NCBI GenBank assembly: GCA_947258875.1
Contig: CAMYKB010000017.1
Location: 1-37,827 of the forward strand
Reading direction: 5' to 3'
From: an uncultured Gammaproteobacteria bacterium
GTDB lineage: Bacteria; Pseudomonadota; Gammaproteobacteria; CAMYKB01
DNA: 37,827 bases
Within the stretch, counting starts at the first letter, position 1. Each line of letters opens with the position of its first letter. This document shows, piece by piece, positions 19,283-30,103 of this stretch. The notes beneath the pieces are model-generated. The model was not told the DNA's origin. It worked only from the letters and a program-made list of their open reading frames with translations, and ran no database searches. A program made the position numbers and the translations under genes.

Positions 19283-20737
19283 ATGCCATTTGCGACTGAA
19301 CACAGCGGATTGACCCTCAGACAGCGACTTGATCGGGGATTCATTGTGCTTGCTATTCTCGGTCTGGCGCTGATGCTGACTCTGATCCATTCCCAGACGG
19401 CACTGGAGAAGATTCGCGCCAAAGGTGTATTAACAGTCATTACGCGCAACAGCCCAACTACATACTTTCTCGCTGCCGATGGCCCCAACGGTTTCGAATA
19501 TGATCTGGCCAAGGCCTTTGCGGATGAGCTTGGCGTTAAACTCAACCTTGTAGTTCCCAGCAACTTCTCCGACATCTTACCAATGATTGTCGAAAGCAAG
19601 GCCGATCTGGCAGCGGCCGGCCTGACGCTCACCCAAACGCGCAGCGAACTCGTGGAATTTGGCCCTGGCTATCAGGAAATAACCCAGCAACTTATCTACC
19701 GTACGGGAAAACAACGCCCCAAATCCGTCAATGAATTGATTGGTCATCAGTTGAAAGTCATTGCCGGCAGCAGCCATGCCGAAAAGCTGCGCGAACTCAA
19801 GCAGACCTATCCCAGACTGACCTGGGCTGAACATGACAACATCGAAAGCGAAGAGTTGATGGGGCTAGTATGGGACGAGGTAATCGACTACACCATCGCC
19901 GATTCTAATGAGGCTATTCTCAACCGGCGTCTTTATCCCAAGCTTCAGGTGGCGTTTGATCTCAGTGAACCGCAACAGTTGGCCTGGGCCTTCCCGAAGA
20001 CAAAAGACAAGAGCGTGCTGAAAGCCGCACAGGCGTTTTTCAAGCAAATTCGTAGTGATGGCACTCTCGACGCGATTGTCGAGAAACACTATAGTCACGC
20101 ACAACGCCTCGGATTTGTAGGCACCCAGACATTCATCGGCCAGGTTTCGCGCCGATTACCCCGCTATCAACATCTTTTCGAGGAAATCGGTCTACGTGAA
20201 GGTATCGACTGGCGTTTGCTGGCAGCCATCGGTTACCAGGAATCATTCTGGAACCCGACAGCCAAGTCACCTACCGGGGTACGTGGCATGATGATGCTCA
20301 CGCAGAGAACCGCTAATCAGTTGGGCATTACAAACCGCTTGGATCCTCGCGAGAGTGTTGATGGTGGCGCCCGTTATTATAAAATGATGAGAGCAAAAAT
20401 ACCCGAACGCATCGCTGAACCCGACCGCACCTGGTTTGCGCTAGCGGCCTACAACGTTGGCTTTGGTCATCTCGAAGACGCCCGCAAGTTAACTCAAACA
20501 TTTGGCGATGATCCCGATAGCTGGGTCGATGTGCGAAAACATTTACCACTGCTGAGAAAAAGGAAATGGCACACAAAAACCCGTCATGGTTATGCGCGTG
20601 GCAACGAGCCTGTTGAGTATGTCGATAACATTCGCAGCTACTACGATGTCCTGATATGGCTGGACAACGACCGGCAGCGCAATGATGAGATTATCGAAGA
20701 AAATATCGACTACCCGCCGCTACCACAGTCACTCTGA
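19283..20737 (+). CDS. mltF: Membrane-bound lytic murein transglycosylase F
   Basis: Cleaves the MurNAc-GlcNAc bond of peptidoglycan with 1,6-anhydro product formation. A single N-terminal hydrophobic segment (FIVLAILGLALMLTLIHS) exports and anchors the 484-residue protein. Residues ~40-270 form a family-3 solute-binding-like domain (GVLTVITRNSPTTYF...GFEYDLAKAFADELGV), the regulatory module of MltF. Residues ~295-445 are the SLT domain with catalytic Glu320 in AAIGYQESFWNP, then PTGVRGMMMLT and AAYNVGFGHLEDA. It converges with the MBL lipoprotein gene, whose stop is 4 bases away. The ribosome site before the ATG is weak. Confidence 0.95.
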   Translation: MPFATEHSGLTLRQRLDRGFIVLAILGLALMLTLIHSQTALEKIRAKGVLTVITRNSPTTYFLAADGPNGFEYDLAKAFADELGVKLNLVVPSNFSDILPMIVESKADLAAAGLTLTQTRSELVEFGPGYQEITQQLIYRTGKQRPKSVNELIGHQLKVIAGSSHAEKLRELKQTYPRLTWAEHDNIESEELMGLVWDEVIDYTIADSNEAILNRRLYPKLQVAFDLSEPQQLAWAFPKTKDKSVLKAAQAFFKQIRSDGTLDAIVEKHYSHAQRLGFVGTQTFIGQVSRRLPRYQHLFEEIGLREGIDWRLLAAIGYQESFWNPTAKSPTGVRGMMMLTQRTANQLGITNRLDPRESVDGGARYYKMMRAKIPERIAEPDRTWFALAAYNVGFGHLEDARKLTQTFGDDPDSWVDVRKHLPLLRKRKWHTKTRHGYARGNEPVEYVDNIRSYYDVLIWLDNDRQRNDEIIEENIDYPPLPQSL

Positions 20738-20741
20738 TCCT

Positions 20742-21779
20742 TCACTGCTGCGCCAGACCTTCCGCCTCCAGCGAGAGATAAACCTGGTAGGCATTGCGGC
20801 GGTTAGCTTCCTCGAACGCCGGCAGATCAGCAAACTCTGACCAGTCAATGTCACCATAGGCCTCATCAAAGGACACGAATTCATCAACTGCCGCCCCCAT
20901 CTCTGATCTCAAAAACGCCAGATAACGTTGTGTCAAAGCAACTGCCTCATCGGGTTTTTCAGCCTTGCCACCATGCCCCGGTATCAGTGCCGTCACTTTG
21001 CGCTCACTCATTCTCCCCAGTGCATTCAACCAGGCACGAGTATCGGCATCACCCACGAATGGGATACGCCCTTCAAAAATGATATCTCCGGAGAACAGTA
21101 CATTGTCAGGTTCCACAAACACAGCCAAATCACCATCAGAATGCGCTGCTCCCAAAGGCGTAATCGTCAATCTCACGCCACCCATATCCAACTCATGCAG
21201 AGCATTGATGTATTCGTCCGGCGCCAGTAGCTGCGTGTTGTCATCAACCCAGGGATAGAGCGAAACACGACGTTCCTCTAACCGTTGTTCGGCAACCTCG
21301 GACTCAAGGTACAACTCCGCGCCATTGGGACCCAGAATGGTGGCACCAGCCTCCTTGAACACCTGCAATCCATAAATATGATCTGCATGATAATGGCTCG
21401 CGATGACAGCCTTAATGGGCAAATCACTCAACTCGCGTATCTTACCAAGGAGCAGGCGCGCCAGCGCCGGAGTCCCCAGGGCATCGAAAAGCACTATCCC
21501 ATCAGCACCCAGAATAATACCGGCATTTGAGATAAACCCAGCATTATCGGTTGCCACACCAGATTTACCTTTGACGTAGTAGACATGCGAAGAAACCTTT
21601 TGCAACACCATTTCAACATCTGGTGACTCAGCCACATCTCCCGCCGTCTCAACTACCGCGATATTTTTTACGGTAGCAGATATCGCAGCGCTATCCGTTT
21701 GTTTTCCAGGTCTTTCACATGCACTTAGCAAAACCAAAACAGTGGCCGCTAAGATGGCCGATAGAATATCTCGCGTCAT
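20742..21779 (-). CDS. MBL-fold hydrolase lipoprotein
   Basis: A 345-residue metallo-beta-lactamase-fold protein exported as a lipoprotein: signal MTRDILSAILAATVLVLL with lipobox LLSAC. The ATG at 21779 follows AAAGGA at good distance; longer in-frame starts run into tadA and would bury the signal. Metal ligands are seen in SHYHADHIYG, HSDGDLAV, LFSGDIIFEG and IPGHGG, a complete dinuclear site. The pattern resembles the SoxH / quinoprotein-relay type of periplasmic MBL protein and class-B beta-lactamase-like hydrolases; the substrate is not evident. It begins 2 bases after the tadA stop (TGATAATG), so translation is probably coupled in the guaB-guaA-tadA operon. Confidence 0.85.
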   Translation of the reverse strand: MTRDILSAILAATVLVLLSACERPGKQTDSAAISATVKNIAVVETAGDVAESPDVEMVLQKVSSHVYYVKGKSGVATDNAGFISNAGIILGADGIVLFDALGTPALARLLLGKIRELSDLPIKAVIASHYHADHIYGLQVFKEAGATILGPNGAELYLESEVAEQRLEERRVSLYPWVDDNTQLLAPDEYINALHELDMGGVRLTITPLGAAHSDGDLAVFVEPDNVLFSGDIIFEGRIPFVGDADTRAWLNALGRMSERKVTALIPGHGGKAEKPDEAVALTQRYLAFLRSEMGAAVDEFVSFDEAYGDIDWSEFADLPAFEEANRRNAYQVYLSLEAEGLAQQ

Positions 21780-21781
21780 TA

Positions 21782-22297
21782 TCATCCTTTGGGGTTTGTT
21801 ACACCTGATCTGTCGACAGTAACTTGTGAAGCGGCTCTGCCGCGACGCGCTTTGAAGAACGCGCGCAGCATTTGCGAACACTCCTCTGCAAGCACGCCTT
21901 GCTGAATCTCCATAACATGGTTGTGCTCACCTGCCTGCGCCAACCGAAACACACTCCCTGCCGCGCCAGTCTTGGGATCTGTCGCACCGAATACCACGCG
22001 TTTGACACGCGCATGAATCATGGCGCCGACACACATCGGACAAGGTTCCAATGTAACATAGAGCGTGGTTCCTGTTAGCCGATAATTCCCGAGCCTGCTA
22101 CCAGCATCACGCATAGCAATGATTTCAGCGTGCGCAGTGGGATCATGTGTCGTAATCGGCTGGTTATAGCCTGTCGCGAGCAACTCATTATCGTTCACGA
22201 CTATGGCGCCTACCGGCACCTCGCCCGCCGCGCTTGCCTTATTGGCCTGCTCTAGCGCGATACGCATCCACTCAATATCTGTCTCTATGACCGACAC
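21782..22297 (-). CDS. tadA: tRNA-specific adenosine deaminase
   Basis: Deaminates A34 to inosine in tRNA-Arg(ACG). The 171-residue protein shows the zinc and catalytic motif HAEIIAMRDA (His ligand and catalytic Glu) and PCPMCVGAMIHARVKRVVFGA (two Cys ligands). A GTG at 22297 starts the frame; an ATG ten codons later would remove the conserved first helix, so GTG is preferred. It follows guaA by 41 bases, and its stop nearly abuts the MBL lipoprotein start. Confidence 0.95.
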   Translation of the reverse strand: MSVIETDIEWMRIALEQANKASAAGEVPVGAIVVNDNELLATGYNQPITTHDPTAHAEIIAMRDAGSRLGNYRLTGTTLYVTLEPCPMCVGAMIHARVKRVVFGATDPKTGAAGSVFRLAQAGEHNHVMEIQQGVLAEECSQMLRAFFKARRGRAASQVTVDRSGVTNPKG

Positions 22298-22338
22298 AGT
22301 TGTGACCTATACTCTAGCGCAGTGATTTGGGCTTGCGA

Positions 22339-23916
22339 TTATTCCCACTCGATTGTCGCTGGCGGCTTACCGGAGATATCGTAAGTTACACGCGAAATAC
22401 CATCAACTTCATTGATGATTCGACGAGAGACCAGGTCCAGAAATTCATATGGCAGATGCGCCCAACGCGCAGTCATGAAATCTATGGTCTCAACCGCCCG
22501 CAAGGCAACCACATAATCATACTTGCGCGCATCACCCATCACACCGACGGATTTCACGGGAATAAATACCGCGAAGGCCTGTGACACCTCATCGTATAAG
22601 TTGTGATTGTGCAATTCACTGATGAAAATATCATCCGCAAGACGCAACAGGTCGGCATACTCTTTATGCACCTCGCCCAGAATACGCACGCCCAGACCAG
22701 GCCCCGGAAATGGATGCCGGTATACCATCTCCGACGGCAGCCCTAACTCCACACCTAACTTGCGCACCTCGTCTTTGAATAATTCGCGCAGAGGCTCAAC
22801 CAGTTTGAGCGTCATATCTTCCGGCAGACCACCGACATTGTGATGTGATTTAATCAAATGGGCTTTACCGGTCTTGGCACCGGCCGATTCGATGACATCG
22901 GGATAAATCGTGCCCTGCGCCAGCCACCGGGCATTGGAAAGTTTACCCGCCTCTTCATCAAACAATTCGACAAACAGGTTGCCGATGACCTTGCGTTTTT
23001 GTTCCGGATCAGTAACACCCTCAAGCGCCGATAAATAACGCGCTTCGGCATCGACGCGAATCACATTCACGCCCATGTGCTGCGCAAACGTCGCCATCAC
23101 CTGATCGCCTTCATGCAATCGGAGCAAACCGGTATCAACAAACACACAGGTGAGCTGATCACCAATGGCTTTGTGCAATAACGCAGCAACTACAGAAGAA
23201 TCGACGCCACCTGATAGCCCAAGAACAACCTCATCACTACCGACCTGGGTACGCACCTGTTCAATACCATCTTCAATAATATTGCTTGGCGTCCATAAAT
23301 TCTGACAACCACAGATATCAGTCACGAAACGCTCTAGAATACGACCACCCTGTTTGGTGTGTGTCACCTCCGGATGAAATTGCACGCCGTAAAAACCACG
23401 CGCCTCGTCAGCCATTCCCGCAATAGGCGCATTCTCCGTGCTGCACATCAATTTAAAACCATCCGGCATAGCCACCACACGATCACCGTGCGACATCCAC
23501 ACGTCGAGCATGCCGTAGCCTTCCGGCGTAGTGTGATCCTCAATATCCGTCAATAACTGTGTGTGTCCATGCGCACGCACCTGCGCATAACCAAATTCGC
23601 GCTTGTCGGAAGATTCCACCTTACCACCCAATACTTCAGCCATGGTCTGCATGCCATAACAAATACCGAGCACGGGGACGCCGAGTTGAAAAATGAGGGG
23701 GGACGCCGTAGGTGTGTTCTCCAATGTAACCGACTCCGGCCCGCCGGAAAGAATAATGCCTTTGGGATTAAACTCACGCAGTTCATCATCCGTCATATCC
23801 CAAGGATGAATCTCACAATAAGTCCCGATCTCGCGCACCCGACGTCCGATCAACTGTGTGTACTGAGCACCGAAATCGACGATCAGGATACGGTCGGAAT
23901 GGATATTTTGTGTCAT
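22339..23916 (-). CDS. guaA: GMP synthase (glutamine-hydrolysing)
   Basis: Converts XMP to GMP with ATP and glutamine. The 525-residue protein has the class-I glutamine amidotransferase domain ([14 protein letters not shown] with nucleophile Cys; [10 protein letters not shown] with His/Glu), the ATP pyrophosphatase P-loop [15 protein letters not shown], and the C-terminal dimerisation domain ending KPPATIEWE. It follows guaB by 78 bases. A 6-bp hairpin (GCAGGC-TCAC-GCCTGC, 23927-23942) lies just before the start codon, where the ribosome site should be. It may modulate guaA translation, which is speculative. Confidence 0.98.
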   Translation of the reverse strand: MTQNIHSDRILIVDFGAQYTQLIGRRVREIGTYCEIHPWDMTDDELREFNPKGIILSGGPESVTLENTPTASPLIFQLGVPVLGICYGMQTMAEVLGGKVESSDKREFGYAQVRAHGHTQLLTDIEDHTTPEGYGMLDVWMSHGDRVVAMPDGFKLMCSTENAPIAGMADEARGFYGVQFHPEVTHTKQGGRILERFVTDICGCQNLWTPSNIIEDGIEQVRTQVGSDEVVLGLSGGVDSSVVAALLHKAIGDQLTCVFVDTGLLRLHEGDQVMATFAQHMGVNVIRVDAEARYLSALEGVTDPEQKRKVIGNLFVELFDEEAGKLSNARWLAQGTIYPDVIESAGAKTGKAHLIKSHHNVGGLPEDMTLKLVEPLRELFKDEVRKLGVELGLPSEMVYRHPFPGPGLGVRILGEVHKEYADLLRLADDIFISELHNHNLYDEVSQAFAVFIPVKSVGVMGDARKYDYVVALRAVETIDFMTARWAHLPYEFLDLVSRRIINEVDGISRVTYDISGKPPATIEWE

Positions 23917-23994
23917 AGACAGGTCCGCAGGCTCACGCCTGCCAGTTGAATTAATAGGAATCTTATACCGCGTCAGTGATGGCTACGCAGCCGG

Positions 23995-25491
<1,497 letters not shown>

Positions 25492-25607
25492 TTATAGGGT
25501 TTGGCCTGCCGGGGGTAAACTGGTAACCAGAGAGTCTCTGCGATAGTATTATTTTGCTTAATCGACATAGCCCACATCGGGACACCAAGAATCAGGAGGA
25601 GTTTTTA

Positions 25608-25910
25608 ATGAAAACCAAGATGTTACTGGCAAGTTTACTGGTCACAGGCACAATGACCTTAGGCTGCGCCACAGCTGGCAGTTCCGGCGATTACGACACT
25701 GCAAAGAGCGAAGCCAAGGCAGCCCAGAAAAAAGCGGCTTCTGTGGGTGGCGAATGGCGTGATACCGGCAAGATCCTCAAACAGGCTGACAAGGCCGCTG
25801 CCGCCGGCGACACGGCCAAGGCCGTAAAGCTGGCCAACAAAGCCAAGAAACAGGGTGAGATGGGCTACCAGCAAGCCATGGACCAAGCGAACGCAGGCCC
25901 GCGTATATAA
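25608..25910 (+). CDS. Small lipoprotein resembling SoxXA-binding protein (SoxK)
   Basis: A 100-residue protein starting at ATG 25608, behind an excellent ribosome site (AGGAGGAG, 6 bases). The signal MKTKMLLASLLVTGTMTLGC has a lipobox (TLGC). The mature part is Ala/Lys-rich and helical: AKSEAKAAQKKAASVGGEWRDTGKILKQADKAAAAGDTAKAVKLANKAKKQGEMGYQQAMDQ. It looks like the SoxXA-binding (SoxK-type) lipoproteins of sulfur oxidisers, recognised from memory of the GGEWRDTGK and ANKAKKQGE segments. No sox genes are in the window, so it stands alone between guaB and xseA and ends in a strong terminator. Lpp-like structural lipoprotein is an alternative. Confidence 0.6.
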   Translation: MKTKMLLASLLVTGTMTLGCATAGSSGDYDTAKSEAKAAQKKAASVGGEWRDTGKILKQADKAAAAGDTAKAVKLANKAKKQGEMGYQQAMDQANAGPRI

Positions 25911-25931
25911 ACAGAAGCAATTTCAGCCACT

Positions 25932-25958
25932 AAAAAGCCGGGCCTTGCCCGGCTTTTT
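25932..25958 (+). terminator. Rho-independent terminator
   Basis: A 12-bp perfect stem AAAAAGCCGGGC / GCCCGGCTTTTT with a 3-base loop (CTT), 21 bases after the small lipoprotein stop. The stem ends in T5, giving termination of the lipoprotein transcript; the symmetric A/T flanks could work in both directions. Confidence 0.93.
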
Positions 25959-25999
25959 ACGTTGTATGATGCAATACTACCCAATCCCACACAGCACAA

Positions 26000-27343
26000 A
26001 TGACAGACACGCAGCGCCAGATCTATTCCGTCTCGCAACTGAATCATGAGGCGAATAACCTGCTCAACACCAGCTTCCCCCTGTTATGGGTGGAAGGGGA
26101 ATTATCCAATATCGCCCGTCCTGCCTCAGGCCACCTGTATTTCACCCTCAAGGACAGCAAGGCGCAAGTACGTTGCGCAATGTTTCGTAACCGCAATATG
26201 CAGCTGCGTTTCCAACCTACTGACGGCCTGCAGGTACTGGTGCGCGCACGTGTCGGCCTGTACGAAAATCGCGGAGACTTCCAGCTCAGTATCGAACACA
26301 TGGAGGAAGCGGGCAGCGGCGCCCTGCAACGGGCCTATGAAGAACTTAAACACCGTCTCGCGGCCGAAGGCCTGTTCGATGAGACGCACAAGCAGGATCT
26401 GCCCCGCTTCCCGCGCCAGGTCGGTGTCATCACCTCGCCGACCGGTGCCGCCATACGCGATATCCTGAGTGTGCTGAAACGGCGTTTCCCTGCGTTGCCG
26501 GTAATCATATACCCGGTGCCGGTTCAAGGTGATGGCGCCGCTGCAAAGATCGCTGATGCGTTAGCCCGCGCCGCAGCACGCAACGAATGCGATGTCCTGA
26601 TCCTGGCACGCGGTGGCGGTTCACTGGAGGATCTGTGGGCCTTCAATGAAGAAGTGGTAGCCCGCGCCGTCGCCGCCAGTCCGATTCCCGTGGTCTGCGG
26701 GGTCGGTCACGAAGTCGATGTCAGCATCGCAGATTTTGCAGCCGACCGGCGTGCAGCGACACCTTCAGCAGCAGCCGAACTGATCACACCGGATCAGAGC
26801 GAATTACGCAGCCTGCTCGATGATTATGCACAGGGCTTCAGTGCTCTGCTGAACAACCGGCTGGCGCATGCCAGACAACGCCTGCAATGGTTGCAGGGAC
26901 GCCTCCAGCAACAGCACCCGCAGCAGCGCCTGCAGCAACATGCCTTACGTCTGGACGACCTCGAACAACGCATGCGCATCGCCCTACGCCTCAGCGGAAG
27001 CCACGCCCGCAGCAAGCTCAACAACCTCGATTCGCGCCTGCTGGGCGCTTCACCAGCGGTACAGCTGGCAAATACCGTGTCCTGGTATCAACGCTTGCAA
27101 CAACGCCTGCATCACGCCATGGAGCAGGATATCCGTCAGCGTGGGCATACACTCGAACAATTGATGCATGCACTCAATACGGTGAGCCCCCTGGCAACAC
27201 TGGAACGGGGTTATTCCATCACCACCCGTAAAGCGGATAACGCGCTGTTGCGGTCTACCGATCAGGTACAGGCAGGAGAAGACATCGGCATCAGGCTGGC
27301 CAAAGGCTCATTAACCGCCAAGGTCGAAAAGCTTACCGGTTAG
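26000..27343 (+). CDS. xseA: Exodeoxyribonuclease VII large subunit
   Basis: Catalytic subunit of the single-strand-specific exonuclease VII. The 447-residue protein has an N-terminal OB domain (YSVSQLNHEANNLLNTSFPLLWVEGELSNI), the catalytic core (GVITSPTGAAIRDIL, LARGGGSLEDLWAFNEE, GVGHEVDVSIADFAADRRAATPSAAAEL), and a long Gln/Arg/Leu-rich coiled coil at about residues 270-390. It ends with LERGYSI, the conserved C-terminal motif. xseB is not next to it. The start ATG lacks a clear ribosome site. Confidence 0.97.
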   Translation: MTDTQRQIYSVSQLNHEANNLLNTSFPLLWVEGELSNIARPASGHLYFTLKDSKAQVRCAMFRNRNMQLRFQPTDGLQVLVRARVGLYENRGDFQLSIEHMEEAGSGALQRAYEELKHRLAAEGLFDETHKQDLPRFPRQVGVITSPTGAAIRDILSVLKRRFPALPVIIYPVPVQGDGAAAKIADALARAAARNECDVLILARGGGSLEDLWAFNEEVVARAVAASPIPVVCGVGHEVDVSIADFAADRRAATPSAAAELITPDQSELRSLLDDYAQGFSALLNNRLAHARQRLQWLQGRLQQQHPQQRLQQHALRLDDLEQRMRIALRLSGSHARSKLNNLDSRLLGASPAVQLANTVSWYQRLQQRLHHAMEQDIRQRGHTLEQLMHALNTVSPLATLERGYSITTRKADNALLRSTDQVQAGEDIGIRLAKGSLTAKVEKLTG

Positions 27344-27366
27344 CAAGAACCTGCGATCAGGCTGTG

Positions 27367-28128
27367 TCAGACAGCCTCATGCAAACGCTTCAGCAGCGCT
27401 ACATCTACATAGCTACTGTCGCCCATATCCCCTGTTATCACAATACAAGGCTGATCAGGTTCACCCAATTGGTCGACGACCAGCAGTGCGCCGCTGAAAT
27501 CATGTCCCTCGGTATAGTCATTCTGGGTTATGACCGTTTTCAGACCTGCACCGTGGGCAGAACGCAGACCGTTATTGGAATCTTCCAGCGCCAGACATTG
27601 CCCGGCCTCCAGGTCCAGTTTCTCCAGCACATAGGTATAGATATCAGGTGCCGGTTTTTTGTGCGGCACTATCTCGCCGGCGCCAATGACATCAAACCAG
27701 TCGAGCGCCTCTTCTCCAAGAGTGGAGCTTAACAACTGCACTACATTATCAACTGTGGTGGTGGTGGCTATCGCCAATTTCAGCCCCGCCGTACGCGCCT
27801 CACGCAATAAGCGTTCGACGCCATTGCGTAGCGGGATACCGCGCTGGCGTACTAATTCCACATAACGCTGTGTCTTGCGTGCATGCATTTCAGCAATAAA
27901 GTCATCGAGTGGACGAGGTGGTGAAAAACTGTCCAGATAGTTGTCGACATAGTTACGTATACGCTCCTTACCGCCAGTCACCAGTACGAGTTGAGCATAC
28001 AGATCCTCTGACCAACACCAATCCAGACCAAATTCATGAAAGGTCTCATTGAAGGCTATACGGTGGCCATCACGCTCGGTATCCGCCAGCGTGCCGTCTA
28101 CATCAAATATCAAAGCCTTGAGTGTCAT
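27367..28128 (-). CDS. HAD-family hydrolase (CbbY-like phosphatase)
   Basis: Haloacid-dehalogenase superfamily phosphatase, subfamily IA. The start ATG 28128 (MTLKALIFDVDGTLADTE) puts motif I (DVDGTLAD with nucleophile Asp) in the usual place; an upstream ATG at 28179 adds 17 residues without family support. Motif II is LAIATTTT, with Lys of motif III near PHKKPAPD, and motif IV LALEDSNNG. The cap domain lies at residues ~18-90. The closest type is CbbY/CbbYP, which removes sugar-phosphate by-products such as xylulose-1,5-bisphosphate, but no Rubisco genes are present here. It converges with xseA. Confidence 0.85.
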   Translation of the reverse strand: MTLKALIFDVDGTLADTERDGHRIAFNETFHEFGLDWCWSEDLYAQLVLVTGGKERIRNYVDNYLDSFSPPRPLDDFIAEMHARKTQRYVELVRQRGIPLRNGVERLLREARTAGLKLAIATTTTVDNVVQLLSSTLGEEALDWFDVIGAGEIVPHKKPAPDIYTYVLEKLDLEAGQCLALEDSNNGLRSAHGAGLKTVITQNDYTEGHDFSGALLVVDQLGEPDQPCIVITGDMGDSSYVDVALLKRLHEAV

Positions 28129-28336
28129 GGATGAATTAGGGAAGTCAATAAAGCCGCGCAGCCTACCACAAACCGTCATTATGGAAAAATAGCGGCATCT
28201 TCCAAAAAAGCCTTATGAATCATCATCACAGCGCAAAAACTTTACGCTTCTGATGCAGACCCAGACACCAAAATGCTTGCACCGCACACGAATATTTGAT
28301 ACTAAGGCCGACTTCGCATTCAGGAGTAAGTACGAG

Positions 28337-29089
28337 ATGGCCTTGAAAAAGTCCAAAACCAAGACCACTGCCAAGAAAAAGGCACCGCCCAAGAAAAAAA
28401 CCACAGCTAAGGCGAAAGCCAAGCCGGCTGTGAAGAAAAAGGCCGCACCTAAGGCGAAGGCAAAATCGGCCGTTAAGAAAAAGGCTGTTCCCAAGGCCAA
28501 GTCGGCTGTGAAGAAAAAGGCTGTTCCCAAGGCTAAGCCGGCTGTGAAGAAAAAGGCTGCGGCCAAGAAAACCGTAGCCACAAAAAAGGCAGCCCCCAAA
28601 AAGAAACCCACACCGGCAAAAAAAACTGCGTCAGCAAAAACCACCCGTTCCAAGGGCAAGGTTACGACAGCATCCACACCGATTGGCGGATTGAAGCCCT
28701 ATACCTCCAAAAAAGGTGAGGATTATATGAACGACGCCCAGAGGGAGCATTTTCGTAAGATCCTGCTCGCCTGGAAAACCGAACTCATGGAAGAGGTGGA
28801 TCGCACCGTTGATCACATGAAAAACGAAGCCGCCAACTTCGCTGACCCTGCCGACCGCGCCACCCAGGAAGAAGAGTTCAGCCTGGAGTTACGCACCCGC
28901 GACCGGGAACGCAAACTGATCAAAAAGATCGATGAATCATTGATGAACCTTGATGCCGATGAATATGGTTATTGCGAGGCCTGTGGCATTGAAATCGGTG
29001 TCAGACGGCTTGAAGCACGCCCTACGGCCACGCTATGCATCGATTGCAAGACGCTGGAAGAGATCAAGGAAAAACAACTCAGCGCCTGA
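28337..29089 (+). CDS. dksA: DksA-type RNA polymerase-binding factor with histone-H1-like N-terminal tail
   Basis: A 250-residue protein, about 100 longer than E. coli DksA. Start ATG 28337 follows AGGAG at 10 bases. Residues 1-115 are almost only Lys, Ala, Pro, Thr and Val in repeated units of the form KPAVKKKAAPKAK, like eukaryotic H1 tails and the AlgP/PhaF family. From about residue 120 a standard DksA core follows: GEDYMNDAQREHFRKIL, a coiled coil with tip motif DPADRA (Asp170, Asp173), and a four-Cys zinc finger (Cys213, Cys216, Cys234, Cys237). The tip acidic residues needed for ppGpp-dependent transcription control are intact. gluQ follows, the usual dksA neighbour. The tail could bind DNA or RNA, which is inference. 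Confidence 0.93.
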   Translation: MALKKSKTKTTAKKKAPPKKKTTAKAKAKPAVKKKAAPKAKAKSAVKKKAVPKAKSAVKKKAVPKAKPAVKKKAAAKKTVATKKAAPKKKPTPAKKTASAKTTRSKGKVTTASTPIGGLKPYTSKKGEDYMNDAQREHFRKILLAWKTELMEEVDRTVDHMKNEAANFADPADRATQEEEFSLELRTRDRERKLIKKIDESLMNLDADEYGYCEACGIEIGVRRLEARPTATLCIDCKTLEEIKEKQLSA

Positions 29090-29162
29090 TAGCGTCGCCA
29101 GACGACCCGGCGGCGCAACTATTCAGAAATGCTGAGTTGATGTCGCCACATCGGGTCAGCAT

Positions 29163-30056
29163 ATGAACCGCTACACGGGTCGTTTTGCACCCTCTCCTAC
29201 AGGACCGCTGCATTTCGGTTCATTGATAGCTGCCGTCGGCAGCTATTTACAGGCACGCAGCCAACAAGGCCTATGGCTGCTGCGCATGGAAGACCTCGAC
29301 CCACCTCGCGAAATCCCCGGCGCTGCAGACGACATTGTTGAAACACTCGAAATATATGGGTTTCAATGGGATAGCGAGATTATCTACCAAAGCACTAGAG
29401 CTTCACATTACGAGGCCGCACTGGATCAGCTACGGCACCGCAACCATGTTTATCCTTGCACCTGCTCACGCAAAATGCTTCAGACCCGCGCCAAACGCAA
29501 CGATCATGGCCTGATATATCCCGGGCTATGTCGAGACAAACAACACGACACGCGATTGGAACATGCCCTGCGGGTTCGCAGTGATGCCGCGGACATTACC
29601 TTCACCGATCAGTTACAAGGTCGTTACAGCCAACAGCTGGCAACCGAAGTGGGCGACTTTATTGTCAAACGCCGTGACGGAATGTTTTCATATCAACTCG
29701 CGGTAGTTGTCGATGACGCTGAACAGAATGTAACTGAAGTGGTAAGGGGCGCTGATCTGCTGGACAATACACCCCGGCAAATCTATTTGCAGCGACGCCT
29801 GGGGTTACCTACACCCGGTTACCTGCATCTGCCCATTGCGGTCAATGTGCAAGACCAAAAGCTCAGCAAACAAACCCTGGCGCAGCCGATCCCAAGACAT
29901 TACCCCCAGCAACAACTGCGACAAGCACTGTCGTTTCTGGGCCAGAACCCACCCCTGGAATTACTGGAATATAACCTCGATGAATTCTGGAAATGGGCCA
30001 TAACCAATTGGAATATGAATAAAATACCTGGCAACTTAACAATAAGGATCCAATGA
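29163..30056 (+). CDS. gluQ: Glutamyl-Q tRNA(Asp) synthetase
   Basis: Attaches glutamate to the queuosine base at position 34 of tRNA-Asp. The 297-residue length is that of GluQ, a GluRS catalytic core without anticodon-binding domain. It shows GRFAPSPTGPLHFGSL (class-I signature), the zinc region CTC...YPGLC with the Tyr-Cys part of the GluQ zinc site, and the KMSKS-like KLSKQ. The neighbour dksA on the same strand is the classical arrangement. Gap to dksA is 73 bases. Confidence 0.95.
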   Translation: MNRYTGRFAPSPTGPLHFGSLIAAVGSYLQARSQQGLWLLRMEDLDPPREIPGAADDIVETLEIYGFQWDSEIIYQSTRASHYEAALDQLRHRNHVYPCTCSRKMLQTRAKRNDHGLIYPGLCRDKQHDTRLEHALRVRSDAADITFTDQLQGRYSQQLATEVGDFIVKRRDGMFSYQLAVVVDDAEQNVTEVVRGADLLDNTPRQIYLQRRLGLPTPGYLHLPIAVNVQDQKLSKQTLAQPIPRHYPQQQLRQALSFLGQNPPLELLEYNLDEFWKWAITNWNMNKIPGNLTIRIQ

Positions 30057-30103
30057 GCGGAGACGGCCTTCCATAGGCTACACTGACTGACCTACCCCTG
30101 CTC

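Noticed and set aside
28213-28677. Hydrophobic 154-residue minus-strand frame rich in Phe/Ala
   Set aside because: It is the complement of the Lys/Ala repeat tail of dksA; its apparent membrane segments are an effect of the repeats.
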